A DNA stretch of 64,000 nucleotides from contig NZ_JAAAWP010000006.1 of assembly GCF_010500915.1 (NCBI RefSeq), positions 28,801 to 92,800 of the forward strand. The letters run 5' to 3'. Positions 23,324-33,901 of the stretch are shown piece by piece. The first letter of the stretch is position 1. Every line of letters begins with the position of its first letter. The notes beneath the pieces are model-generated. The model worked only from the letters and a program-made list of their open reading frames with translations. It ran no database searches and was not told the origin of the DNA. The DNA comes from Alteromonas hispanica. Its GTDB lineage: Bacteria > Pseudomonadota > Gammaproteobacteria > Enterobacterales > Alteromonadaceae. The translations under genes were made by a program, and so were the position numbers.

Positions 23324-24134
23324 AGTGACTCCTGAATCGGTTGTGTTCGGCAACGGGCATATTTTGTTTGATGGTTTCTCGTTGCGCAATATCTACGCTG
23401 GCTTTTACTACGCCTTTCTCTGTCGCTAGCTCTGCCAATGTTTCTCCCCAAGGAGAGATAACAATGCTATGCCCAAAGGTTTCACGCCCATTGGCATGCG
23501 TGCCCGTTTGCCCTGCGGCGACTACAAAGCATTGCTTTTCAATAGCTCTGGCCTTTAACAGTGCATGCCAGTGGGCTTCACCAGTTTTTTGCGTAAACGC
23601 TGCGGGCAATACCAATACATCAATATCGCCCATTGCGGTAAATAACCCTGGAAAGCGAATATCATAACATACCGCAAGGCCAATGTTGCCAATTGGTGTG
23701 CTAACCGTTATCACCTCGTTTCCCGCTTGTGTAAAGCGTGACTCTTTGTAGCTTCCTGTTGCATCGTTTACCGAGACATCGAACATATGAATTTTGCGAT
23801 AGTCGGCCAAACACTCTCCATTCGGGGCAAACAACATGCATGCTGCAGAAAACATATCAGCGCTTTCTGTCTGTAAAGGGAAAGTGCCAGAAATGATGTA
23901 GCATTGATAGTCTTTCGCTAATTGCGAGAGGTGGGCTTGAATTGGCCCTTTACCCTTTTCTTCGGCAATAGCAAGCTGGCCTTTATCCTTCCCACCAAAA
24001 CAAGCAAAACATTCTGGCAACACAACAAGGCTATCTGGTGCGATGCTAGCGTCTGCCATTGCGTCAGAGACTGCGGCTAAATTTTCATTAACATCGGGGG
24101 TAGATGTCATTTGTAGTGCGACTAAATTAACCAT
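23316..24134 (-). CDS. Nitrilase-superfamily amidohydrolase (Nit1-like)
   Basis: 272 residues. The triad is visible: Glu in VVLPECFA, Lys in RKIHMFDV and Cys in [11 protein letters not shown]. The FDV and [10 protein letters not shown] segments place it with Nit1/YbeM-type enzymes; deaminated glutathione (omega-amidase-like) is the likely substrate class, but this is inferred from the family. ATG at 24134 has GGAGG six bases upstream. It overlaps yhdP by 8 bp and tldD by 8 bp, so it sits firmly in the mreB-to-tldD run. Confidence 0.9.
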   Translation of the reverse strand: MVNLVALQMTSTPDVNENLAAVSDAMADASIAPDSLVVLPECFACFGGKDKGQLAIAEEKGKGPIQAHLSQLAKDYQCYIISGTFPLQTESADMFSAACMLFAPNGECLADYRKIHMFDVSVNDATGSYKESRFTQAGNEVITVSTPIGNIGLAVCYDIRFPGLFTAMGDIDVLVLPAAFTQKTGEAHWHALLKARAIEKQCFVVAAGQTGTHANGRETFGHSIVISPWGETLAELATEKGVVKASVDIAQRETIKQNMPVAEHNRFRSHFV

Positions 24135-27100
24135 CAATAACCTCCATTTTTATCCTGCGGACATCGTCTTCCGTAAGCGGCCTATCGAGGGGATCTTTTT
24201 GCACGGGAACGTTTTGCGCAGGTAGGCTAATATCTTTGCTGTTTCGTTCAACCTCTTCAAACTGTGGTTCGCTTATAGTGCCTGAAACACGGTAATTTAC
24301 ATTTGAAATAACCTTTGCCGATGTCAAAACCTGATCTATAGCGATGGCGGCAAGAGCGGTAGGCGGAGTAGCTAAAAAATACACCAAAAATGGTAAGTTA
24401 CCTGTCACATTAGGAGCAAAAGATACATTGTAGTTAAGATCTCCCGTGCCTAAGTCTGTAAAACCCATTATTTCTATCTCGCCAGCGCCTCCGTCTATTT
24501 CAGTGTCATCGGTATACGCTTTGCCATCGACAATAGTTAGCGTGCCTCCCATATCATCATAAAAGAAGCCTTTCGCAAATACGTCCCTAAAGTCTAAGCT
24601 TAATTTTCTCACTAATGAATTTAAACTAAACAGTGTGAAGATGCGCGAGCCTTGATCGCTTAATTCGGTAAGATACCCATCTGACAATGACCACTCAACG
24701 TCTCCCTGAAGTTTATTGAGTTGTAAGTCCATGGGAGAGTTTGGCCATTGAATATTAAATGCGACATCGGCTTCGGAGTCTTTAATACCCGACTCGATTT
24801 TGTACTCTTTAAGCATTTGCCCTACATCTGGTGCCAAAAGATTTCCTTCGATACGACTTATTGACGCACCGTCTTTGTATTCCCAATCACCCTTTGCCGT
24901 AATGGTTGCCTCGGGAGAGCGGATGACAAGCTGCCTCGCTTTAAGCCCACTGTCTGTTTTTACGATATCTAGGGTAATATTCCCTAAATCAATACCGTGG
25001 AATATGCAGCTTTCGCAGCGAAAATACACTGGAGGAAGAGAACGAGGATCAAGTTCAAACGGATCGTCAGACTGTTTGGCATTAAAATCGGCGAGTACAT
25101 TAATGTTGGTCTCGTTTACTTCTAGCTCTATGGCCTCAGGCTTTATTAAGTTTAGATAGTCTGCGTTTATCTCTATGCCCTGCTGCGCTAAATTGCCATT
25201 AACGAGTATGGTTCCCCTCGCTGCGGCCGAGCCAATATCGAGCAGCCAATTGTTGTTGCGCTCCTGTGCATTTATTTGAACGTCGTTAATGGCATGCCCA
25301 GCAAACGTTAACTCACTTGCTTTGGCAAAAATGCGTGAAGGCGTACCAAATAGTCCGTTTTTAGTAGGCTCAGAAGAGGATGAAGAAGCGTTAGCGGCTT
25401 TGCTAGATGAGAGTTCCTCACTGCTACTGACTTGCTGCTGATTGCCCGAAGTCAACATTGAGATAGTTGTAAACCACTCTTTTACATTGGCGTTATCAAG
25501 GTTTGCAGCAATACTAAAGCCGGTTCCGATGTTGGCTATATCACTCTCACCAAGCGCTAAGTGAGCGCGAGAAAACTGCATTTCTTTATGTGGTAACGTA
25601 CCGGTAAAACGAATGTCTTCCCCCAATGTTGCGTTAACGTTTGACGCCGTAAGGTTGCCACTGCTTTGAATATTTAGCGGGAGACTTGTTCCAGCGGCTG
25701 TGTTGAAAGGTTCAGGTAACACACTTTGAGTTGCCGTTAAGTCAGCATTTAAATCGGCAGTATAAGAAAAAGTGTCTTTCCCCAGGATCAAATCTACATT
25801 AGTTTGCCATTGAGTCTCGCCGTCTACGTAGTCGGTCAACTCAGTATTCACGTAGTTTGCAAGAGGGTGAACATGCCAACGCCCCGCTAGGCCGACATTA
25901 AGCAAATATTCTTCTTTTTGCTGCCCGTGAATATCAATCGTCACCGCTTGATTTAGAAACTGTGCTGAAAGTTCTTTTGCATCTATATTGCCGTTGTCGA
26001 AAGCTATGTTGCCTTTTGTACGCTCAAAACGCATGTTAGTTTTTGGGATGTATACGGTATTTTCTGCTAGCGCAGCGGTGCCGGTAGCTCTCACTTGCTC
26101 ACCGTTTAACGGAATATGTAGGTGGATATCGGCAGATAGTGGCCCGGCAACCTGTACATCCTGCTCTAATACTTTTCCTAACGAGTCTTTGATAGAAGAT
26201 GCCATCATTAGACTCGTTAAACTCTCCCCTGCCCCATCACCTGCCGCATCAATAGTGAGAACAGCATCCCGTTTAAATGTGGGAATAGCTGCCGACATAT
26301 TGCGCACTTTTACACCCTCAAGCTCTGCAGAAGAGCTTGTCATGAATAAGCCTTTATTAATAAAGCGAAGGGATAAATCGAGCTCACTGAGTGCTGGCCA
26401 TTTCGATGAAAATAGGAAGTCACTCTTACTGATGTCTACAGAGGCTTGAAAAATTCCCTGTTGTTCTGTGAACGGGTATTCATTAATTTTCCCAAACCAC
26501 AGTACTCGTGCCGCTTCTATCTCACCTCCACCGACAAACGCTCTGGTGAGGTAGTTGTCTAGATTGTCGCTCATGACAGGCGCAGGGAAAAGATCGCTCA
26601 CACCAGCGAGCGGCAGTGGGTCAACGTCGGTGAACAAAGACAAATGACCAGAGGACAGGTCGAAGTTGAATGCAGACGTTAAGGAGACGCTATCTGTATC
26701 TATTATGATATTGTCGCTGCTAATTCCCCATCGACGTGGCTCTGCTTTTCGCTGTCTTTGCGCTTGCAGAGTACTGATTTCTTCGCTGCTATTGTCGGAG
26801 CTTTTCTCATTGCTTTGGAGAGGATAAACGTAGATATCCGCTGTAATATTATTTACATGGACATCTTTTTTGATAATTCCCTTACTTGAAAGCTCGCTGT
26901 CACTGGACTCTAAAAACACAGCGCCGTTGTGCTTGTACCAAAATATATCGGCATCTAAAGACGACAACCCAGGAATAGCATCCGTTTGTGACCACTTTAG
27001 GTCGAGCACTTTCGCCGCTAGTGCGGGCGACCCGTGCTGCCATTGTAATTGTAAGGTAGCCAGCTCTCCCTTGGGATCAAGAGCTCTAATTTCATCTTCA

Positions 27101-28167
27101 CTGGTATCATCAAGAAAGAGCGGAAGCAGAAGTAAAAATGGATTAATTTCGACAGGTTTTATCGTATTGAAAACGGCATTGCCGTTATTCGAAATAGTAC
27201 CGATAACATCAGTGGTCAGAGTCGCATTACTCGAGTTGAGCTTAAGTTGGTCAACGCGAATATTCCATCCATCCGTTGTTGGCAATGCTTGTAGACTCCC
27301 CCCCGTAATGCCTGTGACGGTTTTAATCTGTTCATCGCCCCATTGCAGCAGACTGTTGTTTAACTCTGCCTGTACAGAGTTAACCGCACTTTCACTAAAG
27401 CGGGTCCATATTTCTAGGTTTGCCCTACTTTGTGCCAGTGGGCGTTTGGTTTTAATAAGGTCACTTACCCATGGAGATATATCTAAGTCTTCAGCTTTGG
27501 CGTAGAACACGCCCTCAAACTCATCTTTCGTGCCCTGAATATCGATAACAAAGGACGCTGAGTTTGCTGATACCCCATCGACTTTTATGCGTCCTAACCC
27601 TTGATGGCGTTCTTCAAAGTTATTCCACGATAAAGTGGTAACATCAAAGCTGTTTGTATCGCCATTTCGGGTAAGCGAAATAGTGCCATCTTCTAAAGAA
27701 AAGCTTTGCAACTGCTCTAAAAACAGGCGTTCTAATGCGGTTATAACAGGAAAGTTATTCTTGCTGCTGCCAGACACTCGATCTGCATCAATATCAAGCT
27801 GCAGACCTCGTAATTCGAATCGAGGGGATGAGATTAGCTGCTGGCGAAGAGATTGCCAAAAATCGAGTTCTACATAAATTTGTCGAATATCGAGGGCAAC
27901 AGGAGACGCCTCATCTTTCGCTAAAGACACGGAGTTTAAGACAATGCTCGGGCCGCTTCGCTCCCAAACAGCATGCACACTGTCAATGGATAAGTTTACG
28001 CCGTATTGCTGGTTTATGTAGTCTTCCAGCAGGTACTTATTGTGTTCAATGTGGGGCAAGGCGTACCTTGCAGCGCTCAGTATCAGCGCAAAAAGAACAA
28101 GTAATACAGCAAGCAGCAGCCAGAACTTCTTTAATAAGTACGCAGCTGCCGACGAAAATTTTGTCAC
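24127..28167 (-). CDS. yhdP: AsmA/TamB-like envelope protein YhdP
   Basis: 1346 residues. One N-terminal inner-membrane helix (about 12-32) is followed by a very long periplasmic beta-rich region, a DUF3971-type central part and an AsmA-like C-terminal part. YhdP, TamB and YdbH form the family of bridge-like proteins needed for phospholipid transport to the outer membrane. A serine-rich low-complexity linker lies near residues 910-940 (25360-25450), which looks locally variable. Position between rng and nit-tldD matches the conserved order in Gammaproteobacteria. Confidence 0.93.
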   Translation of the reverse strand: MTKFSSAAAYLLKKFWLLLAVLLVLFALILSAARYALPHIEHNKYLLEDYINQQYGVNLSIDSVHAVWERSGPSIVLNSVSLAKDEASPVALDIRQIYVELDFWQSLRQQLISSPRFELRGLQLDIDADRVSGSSKNNFPVITALERLFLEQLQSFSLEDGTISLTRNGDTNSFDVTTLSWNNFEERHQGLGRIKVDGVSANSASFVIDIQGTKDEFEGVFYAKAEDLDISPWVSDLIKTKRPLAQSRANLEIWTRFSESAVNSVQAELNNSLLQWGDEQIKTVTGITGGSLQALPTTDGWNIRVDQLKLNSSNATLTTDVIGTISNNGNAVFNTIKPVEINPFLLLLPLFLDDTSEDEIRALDPKGELATLQLQWQHGSPALAAKVLDLKWSQTDAIPGLSSLDADIFWYKHNGAVFLESSDSELSSKGIIKKDVHVNNITADIYVYPLQSNEKSSDNSSEEISTLQAQRQRKAEPRRWGISSDNIIIDTDSVSLTSAFNFDLSSGHLSLFTDVDPLPLAGVSDLFPAPVMSDNLDNYLTRAFVGGGEIEAARVLWFGKINEYPFTEQQGIFQASVDISKSDFLFSSKWPALSELDLSLRFINKGLFMTSSSAELEGVKVRNMSAAIPTFKRDAVLTIDAAGDGAGESLTSLMMASSIKDSLGKVLEQDVQVAGPLSADIHLHIPLNGEQVRATGTAALAENTVYIPKTNMRFERTKGNIAFDNGNIDAKELSAQFLNQAVTIDIHGQQKEEYLLNVGLAGRWHVHPLANYVNTELTDYVDGETQWQTNVDLILGKDTFSYTADLNADLTATQSVLPEPFNTAAGTSLPLNIQSSGNLTASNVNATLGEDIRFTGTLPHKEMQFSRAHLALGESDIANIGTGFSIAANLDNANVKEWFTTISMLTSGNQQQVSSSEELSSSKAANASSSSSEPTKNGLFGTPSRIFAKASELTFAGHAINDVQINAQERNNNWLLDIGSAAARGTILVNGNLAQQGIEINADYLNLIKPEAIELEVNETNINVLADFNAKQSDDPFELDPRSLPPVYFRCESCIFHGIDLGNITLDIVKTDSGLKARQLVIRSPEATITAKGDWEYKDGASISRIEGNLLAPDVGQMLKEYKIESGIKDSEADVAFNIQWPNSPMDLQLNKLQGDVEWSLSDGYLTELSDQGSRIFTLFSLNSLVRKLSLDFRDVFAKGFFYDDMGGTLTIVDGKAYTDDTEIDGGAGEIEIMGFTDLGTGDLNYNVSFAPNVTGNLPFLVYFLATPPTALAAIAIDQVLTSAKVISNVNYRVSGTISEPQFEEVERNSKDISLPAQNVPVQKDPLDRPLTEDDVRRIKMEVIDG

Positions 28168-28193
28168 ACTATGCCTTTCTTAACGTTAATGCG

Positions 28194-29660
28194 TTACATC
28201 ATAACGACGTCGTACTTGTCCTGGTTGTACAATGTTTCGGTTTGCACTTTAATTTGTTTCGATACAAACACTTCTAACTCGGCCAACATATGAGACTCTT
28301 CTCCCATCAGAGCCTCAGCCACTTTGGGGGACGCGTAAACTACAAATTTATCAGCGTCATACGCGCGATTTACACGCACAATTTCACGCATAATCTCAAA
28401 ACAAATAGTCTCTATTGTTTTAACGGTTCCACGCCCTTTACACACCGGGCACTCACCGCACAATATGTGTTCAATACTTTCGCGAGTGCGCTTGCGGGTC
28501 ATTTCAATAAGCCCTAACGCGGTAAACCCGTGAATATTGATCTTGGCTCTATCCTTACTTGTCGCCACCTCTAATGAGTGTAAGACACGCCTTTTGTGAT
28601 CAGGTTCCATCATATCGATGAAGTCGATAAGGATCATACCGCCAAGGTTGCGTAATCTTAGCTGACGCGAAATTGCCTGCGTGGCCTCTGTATTGGTGTT
28701 AAAGATGGTTTCTTCTAAATTGCGATGACCAACAAATGCCCCTGTATTAATATCTATAGTGGTCATTGCCTCGGTCTGATCGATAATCAAATAACCACCC
28801 GACTTTAAATCTACGCGGCGCTCTAAAGCTCGCTGCGCCTCATTTTCAACATCATACAAGTCGAAAATAGGCCTATCGCCGGTATAATATTCCAGCTTTT
28901 CATTCATTTCAGGAACGTATTCTTTGGTAAACTGAAACAACTCTTGGAACGACAGCTTCGAGTCAATGCGTATTCTATCAAGCTCAGTGCCAACGAAATC
29001 TCGAAGCACCCGTCGTGCTAAAGGCAAATCCTCGTAAAGCACATTGGATTTACGCTTTTTCATACGAGATTGAATTTTGTCCCAAAGCCTGCGTAAAAAC
29101 GCTGCATCTTGCTGCAACTCGTTTTTGCCCACACCCTCTGCAGCTGTTCTCAGTATGAAACCGCCGTTTTCATCGCAAAACTCTTGAACTAAGGTTTTTA
29201 GTCGCTCGCGCTCGGCTTCTTCTTCGATACGCTGAGACACCCCTACATGGGTAACAGATGGCATAAACACAAGGTAACGACTGGGAATAGTGATATCGGT
29301 AGTTAAGCGGGCTCCTTTGGTGCCAATGGGATCTTTAACCACTTGAACAACAATATCCTGCCCGTCTCTTACAAGCTCTCGAATATCTTGTTTTTGTATA
29401 TGACTTGCCAAAACCTCTTCGGCTATTTCATTGTGAATAACAATGTCTGAGGCATGAAGAAATGCAGCTTTTTCTAGTCCAATATCTACAAATGCCGCCT
29501 GCATACCGGGTAAGACTCGACTCACTTTGCCACGATATATATTGCCTACCAGCCCCTTTTTCGTGTGTCGTTCAACGTGTATTTCCTGCAAAATACCATT
29601 TTCAATGAGAGCAACTCGTGACTCAGAGGGTGTAACGTTAATTAGTAGCTCGGCACTCAC
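28194..29660 (-). CDS. rng: Ribonuclease G
   Basis: 488 residues (E. coli: 489). An N-terminal S1 domain (GNIYRGKVSRVLPGMQAAFVDIG) is followed by an RNase H-like and DNase I-like catalytic region with DINTGAF and LIDFIDM, whose acidic residues bind the metal. The Zn-link CxxC lies in CGECPVC. RNase G is an endonuclease that matures the 16S rRNA 5' end and degrades some mRNAs. The start overlaps the maf stop by 4 bp (ATGA). Confidence 0.97.
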   Translation of the reverse strand: MSAELLINVTPSESRVALIENGILQEIHVERHTKKGLVGNIYRGKVSRVLPGMQAAFVDIGLEKAAFLHASDIVIHNEIAEEVLASHIQKQDIRELVRDGQDIVVQVVKDPIGTKGARLTTDITIPSRYLVFMPSVTHVGVSQRIEEEAERERLKTLVQEFCDENGGFILRTAAEGVGKNELQQDAAFLRRLWDKIQSRMKKRKSNVLYEDLPLARRVLRDFVGTELDRIRIDSKLSFQELFQFTKEYVPEMNEKLEYYTGDRPIFDLYDVENEAQRALERRVDLKSGGYLIIDQTEAMTTIDINTGAFVGHRNLEETIFNTNTEATQAISRQLRLRNLGGMILIDFIDMMEPDHKRRVLHSLEVATSKDRAKINIHGFTALGLIEMTRKRTRESIEHILCGECPVCKGRGTVKTIETICFEIMREIVRVNRAYDADKFVVYASPKVAEALMGEESHMLAELEVFVSKQIKVQTETLYNQDKYDVVMM

Positions 29661-30247
29661 TTCGCAACTCCAAATTCATTGAGCAATTGACGGGTTTCAT
29701 ACAGAGGTAATCCTACTACAGAACTTGGACTGCCGTTAATAGAAACGACGAATTCGCCACCTATGCCTTGAATAGCATAACTACCGGCTTTATCTTGCGG
29801 CTCCCCTGTTTCCCAGTACGCAATAATTTGCTGTTTAGTCAGCGTTGCGAATGTGACTGATGTAGTTACAGTTCGCGTTATCTGTTTCAATTCAGACATT
29901 GCACTAATTGCTGTTAACACTTCGTGAGTTTGCCCCGACAGCATAGATAATATGCGTATAGCATCCTCTCTATCTACAGGCTTACCAACGCTTGCGCCAT
30001 TAAAAGCTATAAGCGTATCGCTGGCTAACACAACGTTAGAAGTGGCCGGTTCTGAACTGGCGTTTACTTTAGACATGACGGCCTGCGCTTTCTCGCTGGC
30101 CAGTCTGGCAACTAAATCGTATGGAGATTCGTTAGGTTTTGGCGTTTCATCAATATCAGCTGGCAAGACAGTGTGAGCAACCTTCATTTGATTTAACAAA
30201 GCGGTGCGCCTTGGCGATGCAGAGGCAAGAATGAGATGAGAATGCAT
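29657..30247 (-). CDS. maf: Maf-family nucleoside triphosphate pyrophosphatase (YhdE type)
   Basis: 196 residues. The signature ASASPRRTALL is at the N-terminus, with VLASDTLIAF and EDAIRILSMLSGQTHEV following. YhdE-type Maf proteins hydrolyse dTTP and UTP, including modified forms, to monophosphates. ATG at 30247 has AAGG eight bases upstream; a GTG seven codons earlier lacks a site. It is followed by rng with a 4-bp overlap. Confidence 0.94.
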   Translation of the reverse strand: MHSHLILASASPRRTALLNQMKVAHTVLPADIDETPKPNESPYDLVARLASEKAQAVMSKVNASSEPATSNVVLASDTLIAFNGASVGKPVDREDAIRILSMLSGQTHEVLTAISAMSELKQITRTVTTSVTFATLTKQQIIAYWETGEPQDKAGSYAIQGIGGEFVVSINGSPSSVVGLPLYETRQLLNEFGVAK

Positions 30248-30346
30248 TGGCAAAACCTTATTAATCACTTACGAAAGTGCAGTATTTTTAAGAACGATGT
30301 TCTGCGCAATTATCGGCATAAAAAATTATCGGCAGACAAAGCCTTA

Positions 30347-30823
30347 TTACATAATGGAAAACTGTCTTCGCGTGCGGCGCAGCAACCAAAAGACCCATGG
30401 CCATATCACCATAGACGCAATTACTGGCCACAAATAATCAATCTGAAAGTAAATGTCAGTGAGAATGTGCTGAACCCAAAACGTAACCAGGTGGTAAAGC
30501 GAAGATAAGAGGCCAATGATAATGGCCTGTTGCCATACGGAATAATTTCTTAAACGCTGATAGTTTGCCGCAAGAATATAGATTGAAACGCTTAAGCCAA
30601 GACTGTGAATGCCAAGTGTGGTGCCAACCAAAATATCCATTGCCACGCCGGTAATAAAAGCAACACCAACATTCACTCTGCTTGGCAGTGCCATACTCCA
30701 ATACGCCAATACTACCAATACCCAGTCTGGACGGTATACATCGGCTTGAATAGGTAAGGGTACAATCTGCAATACCAGTGCAATTATGATGCTGCCCCAA
30801 ATGATGAGGTTGCGTTTACGCAT
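30347..30823 (-). CDS. mreD: Rod-shape-determining protein MreD
   Basis: 158 residues, almost entirely membrane-embedded, with five or so hydrophobic segments and a basic C-terminus (RRTRRQFS). The conserved polar segment GVAMDILVGTTLGIHSLG is typical of MreD. It works with MreC and MreB in the elongasome. It overlaps mreC by 8 bp. Confidence 0.94.
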   Translation of the reverse strand: MRKRNLIIWGSIIIALVLQIVPLPIQADVYRPDWVLVVLAYWSMALPSRVNVGVAFITGVAMDILVGTTLGIHSLGLSVSIYILAANYQRLRNYSVWQQAIIIGLLSSLYHLVTFWVQHILTDIYFQIDYLWPVIASMVIWPWVFWLLRRTRRQFSIM

Positions 30824-31784
30824 TTTCTGACTCTTCTTGGTCTATATCTTTTGAATCTTTATCTTCTGGCGCTTGCTCTTCAGTGGCGTCGTCTAATGTT
30901 TTTGGGTTCAGCGTTTTAGGAGCCAGCGTTTTAGGATCCTGGGTTTTGGAGTCCTGCGACTCGTCACTTTCATGCCACAAAAGCAGCAGGTGGCGCAGCC
31001 TGTCTAAACTTGCAGTTGGGGTAACAATAACTCGTGAAAAAGGACGACTTTCATCTCGAACTACCTGTTTCACCCGGGCGACGGGATAACCTTCTGGGAA
31101 CACACTGCCTAAGCCGGAGGAAATAAGAACATCGCCCTCTTGAATATCTACACTATGCGGCACATGCTCTACATATAACTCGTTCAAAGAGCCGCTTCCT
31201 GTTGCGATAAAGCGAATATCGTTTCGCAGCGAGCGTACGGGTATAGCATGGGTTACATCGGCTAAAAGTAAAACGCGACTGTTTGTGGAGCCCACTTCCA
31301 TAATTTGACCCACAATTCCTGAGTCATCAATAACGGGTTGAGACAAATAAACACCGTCGATTGCGCCTTTATTAATGAGTACTTGCTGGCTATACGGGTT
31401 TTTATCCACCGCCATCAGTTCAGCTACCATTTTGCGCGACTCTTTTCGCACCGGAGCGTCTAACAGTAAGCGAAGCTGTTCGTTTTCTTTTGCAAGCACA
31501 TCAAATTGCTGAAGTTTCTGGCTCATCAACAACAGCTGATTTGACATAGTTTGGTTTTCTTCCAGTAACCGCTCTTTGGAAGCGAGACGTTGGGCGCTCT
31601 CGCTCAATATAACGCCTGGCAAATTGGCCAGGTACTGAATAGGACTCATGAAAGAATTTAAGTAAACTCGGGTAGATTTAAACCCCTCTAGCTTGTGATC
31701 GACAAAAATTAATAGCACAGAAAGCACTAAAGCCAGAGCTAGCCGGTTATTTAATGAGGGACCGCGAGTGAATATAGTATCCAT
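30816..31784 (-). CDS. mreC: Rod-shape-determining protein MreC
   Basis: 322 residues. There is one N-terminal helix (about 14-32), a coiled coil (about 62-105) and a beta-rich periplasmic domain (VINKGAIDGVYLSQPVIDDSGIVGQI, LLADVTHAIPV, GLGSVFPEGYPVARV). The last 45 or so residues form an acidic tail with three tandem PKTL motifs and many D, E and K residues; this tail is unusual for MreC. No clear ribosome site lies before the ATG; the only AGG-type sequence is inside the hairpin at 31794-31815. Confidence 0.95.
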   Translation of the reverse strand: MDTIFTRGPSLNNRLALALVLSVLLIFVDHKLEGFKSTRVYLNSFMSPIQYLANLPGVILSESAQRLASKERLLEENQTMSNQLLLMSQKLQQFDVLAKENEQLRLLLDAPVRKESRKMVAELMAVDKNPYSQQVLINKGAIDGVYLSQPVIDDSGIVGQIMEVGSTNSRVLLLADVTHAIPVRSLRNDIRFIATGSGSLNELYVEHVPHSVDIQEGDVLISSGLGSVFPEGYPVARVKQVVRDESRPFSRVIVTPTASLDRLRHLLLLWHESDESQDSKTQDPKTLAPKTLNPKTLDDATEEQAPEDKDSKDIDQEESENA

Positions 31785-31793
31785 GATACAAAG

Positions 31794-31815
31794 AAGGCAA
31801 CCTCAAGGTTGCCTT
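31794..31815 (-). terminator. Hairpin between mreB and mreC, probable attenuator
   Basis: AAGGCAACCT and AGGTTGCCTT form a 10-bp perfect stem. On the minus strand it is followed by only a weak T-rich stretch (TTCTTTG), so partial termination or RNA-end protection that sets a high MreB to MreCD ratio is more likely than full termination. Confidence 0.6.
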
Positions 31816-31821
31816 ACCTGT

Positions 31822-33284
<1,463 letters not shown>

Positions 33285-33800
33285 CTAAAGTCTAGGTGGG
33301 GTTACTTCGCCAATAGCTGGAAAGTAATCAAATTCTACACCTTTACTTATACTGTATCGGCACCAAAAACTTCGGCTATCAAAATCGCCATCGTTAGTGT
33401 CAGTACCCGTTGAGTAAAACCGTGCCTTAACATTGAACCCGTCCACTCGTAGAGGGCTTCCGATTAACGACGTCCAGACTTTTGCACAGCCTTCGTCGCT
33501 TTCTTGCGCGTTGGGCCAACCGTAGTGATTCATTCTCACCGGCTTTCTATTCACTTCCCTTCCACTGTCATTATAGTGAATAAGCATGATCATGCTGGGC
33601 TTTTGTCGCACTTGCCACTGATAATGCGAAGATATGACATGGCGTTCAAACTTCTCTGCATGCTTTGAAAAGGCCACGACCGTGGTATCAGAGTCTCCGG
33701 TGTAAAGGTTATTTATAAAAAAACCGAGGACACCGATGAAAATCAAAACTATGAATATTTTCAGTGCGGTTGATTGTGAACTATTTTCTTTTTCTGTCAT
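33285..33800 (-). CDS. Uncharacterised single-pass membrane protein
   Basis: 171 residues from ATG at 33800; an earlier in-frame ATG at 33848 would add 16 residues without similarity to anything known to me. It has a polar cytosolic start, one hydrophobic helix at about residues 12-32 (ALKIFIVLIFIGVLGFFINNLY), then a soluble domain with two cysteines (ESDEGCAKVW and RSFWCRYS) that may form a disulfide. It lacks the GFTLIE processing site of pseudopilins. I do not recognise the family. It sits between mreB and glpD without overlap. Confidence 0.7.
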   Translation of the reverse strand: MTEKENSSQSTALKIFIVLIFIGVLGFFINNLYTGDSDTTVVAFSKHAEKFERHVISSHYQWQVRQKPSMIMLIHYNDSGREVNRKPVRMNHYGWPNAQESDEGCAKVWTSLIGSPLRVDGFNVKARFYSTGTDTNDGDFDSRSFWCRYSISKGVEFDYFPAIGEVTPPRL

Positions 33801-33901
33801 TTTTGTTGTCCAATAGTCATCAAAGATGCGCAAGCTAATGATGCACACTCTTTGAGATTATCGGCCGCTTTTTCAAAAAGATAAAGCGCTGCATGACACC
33901 G

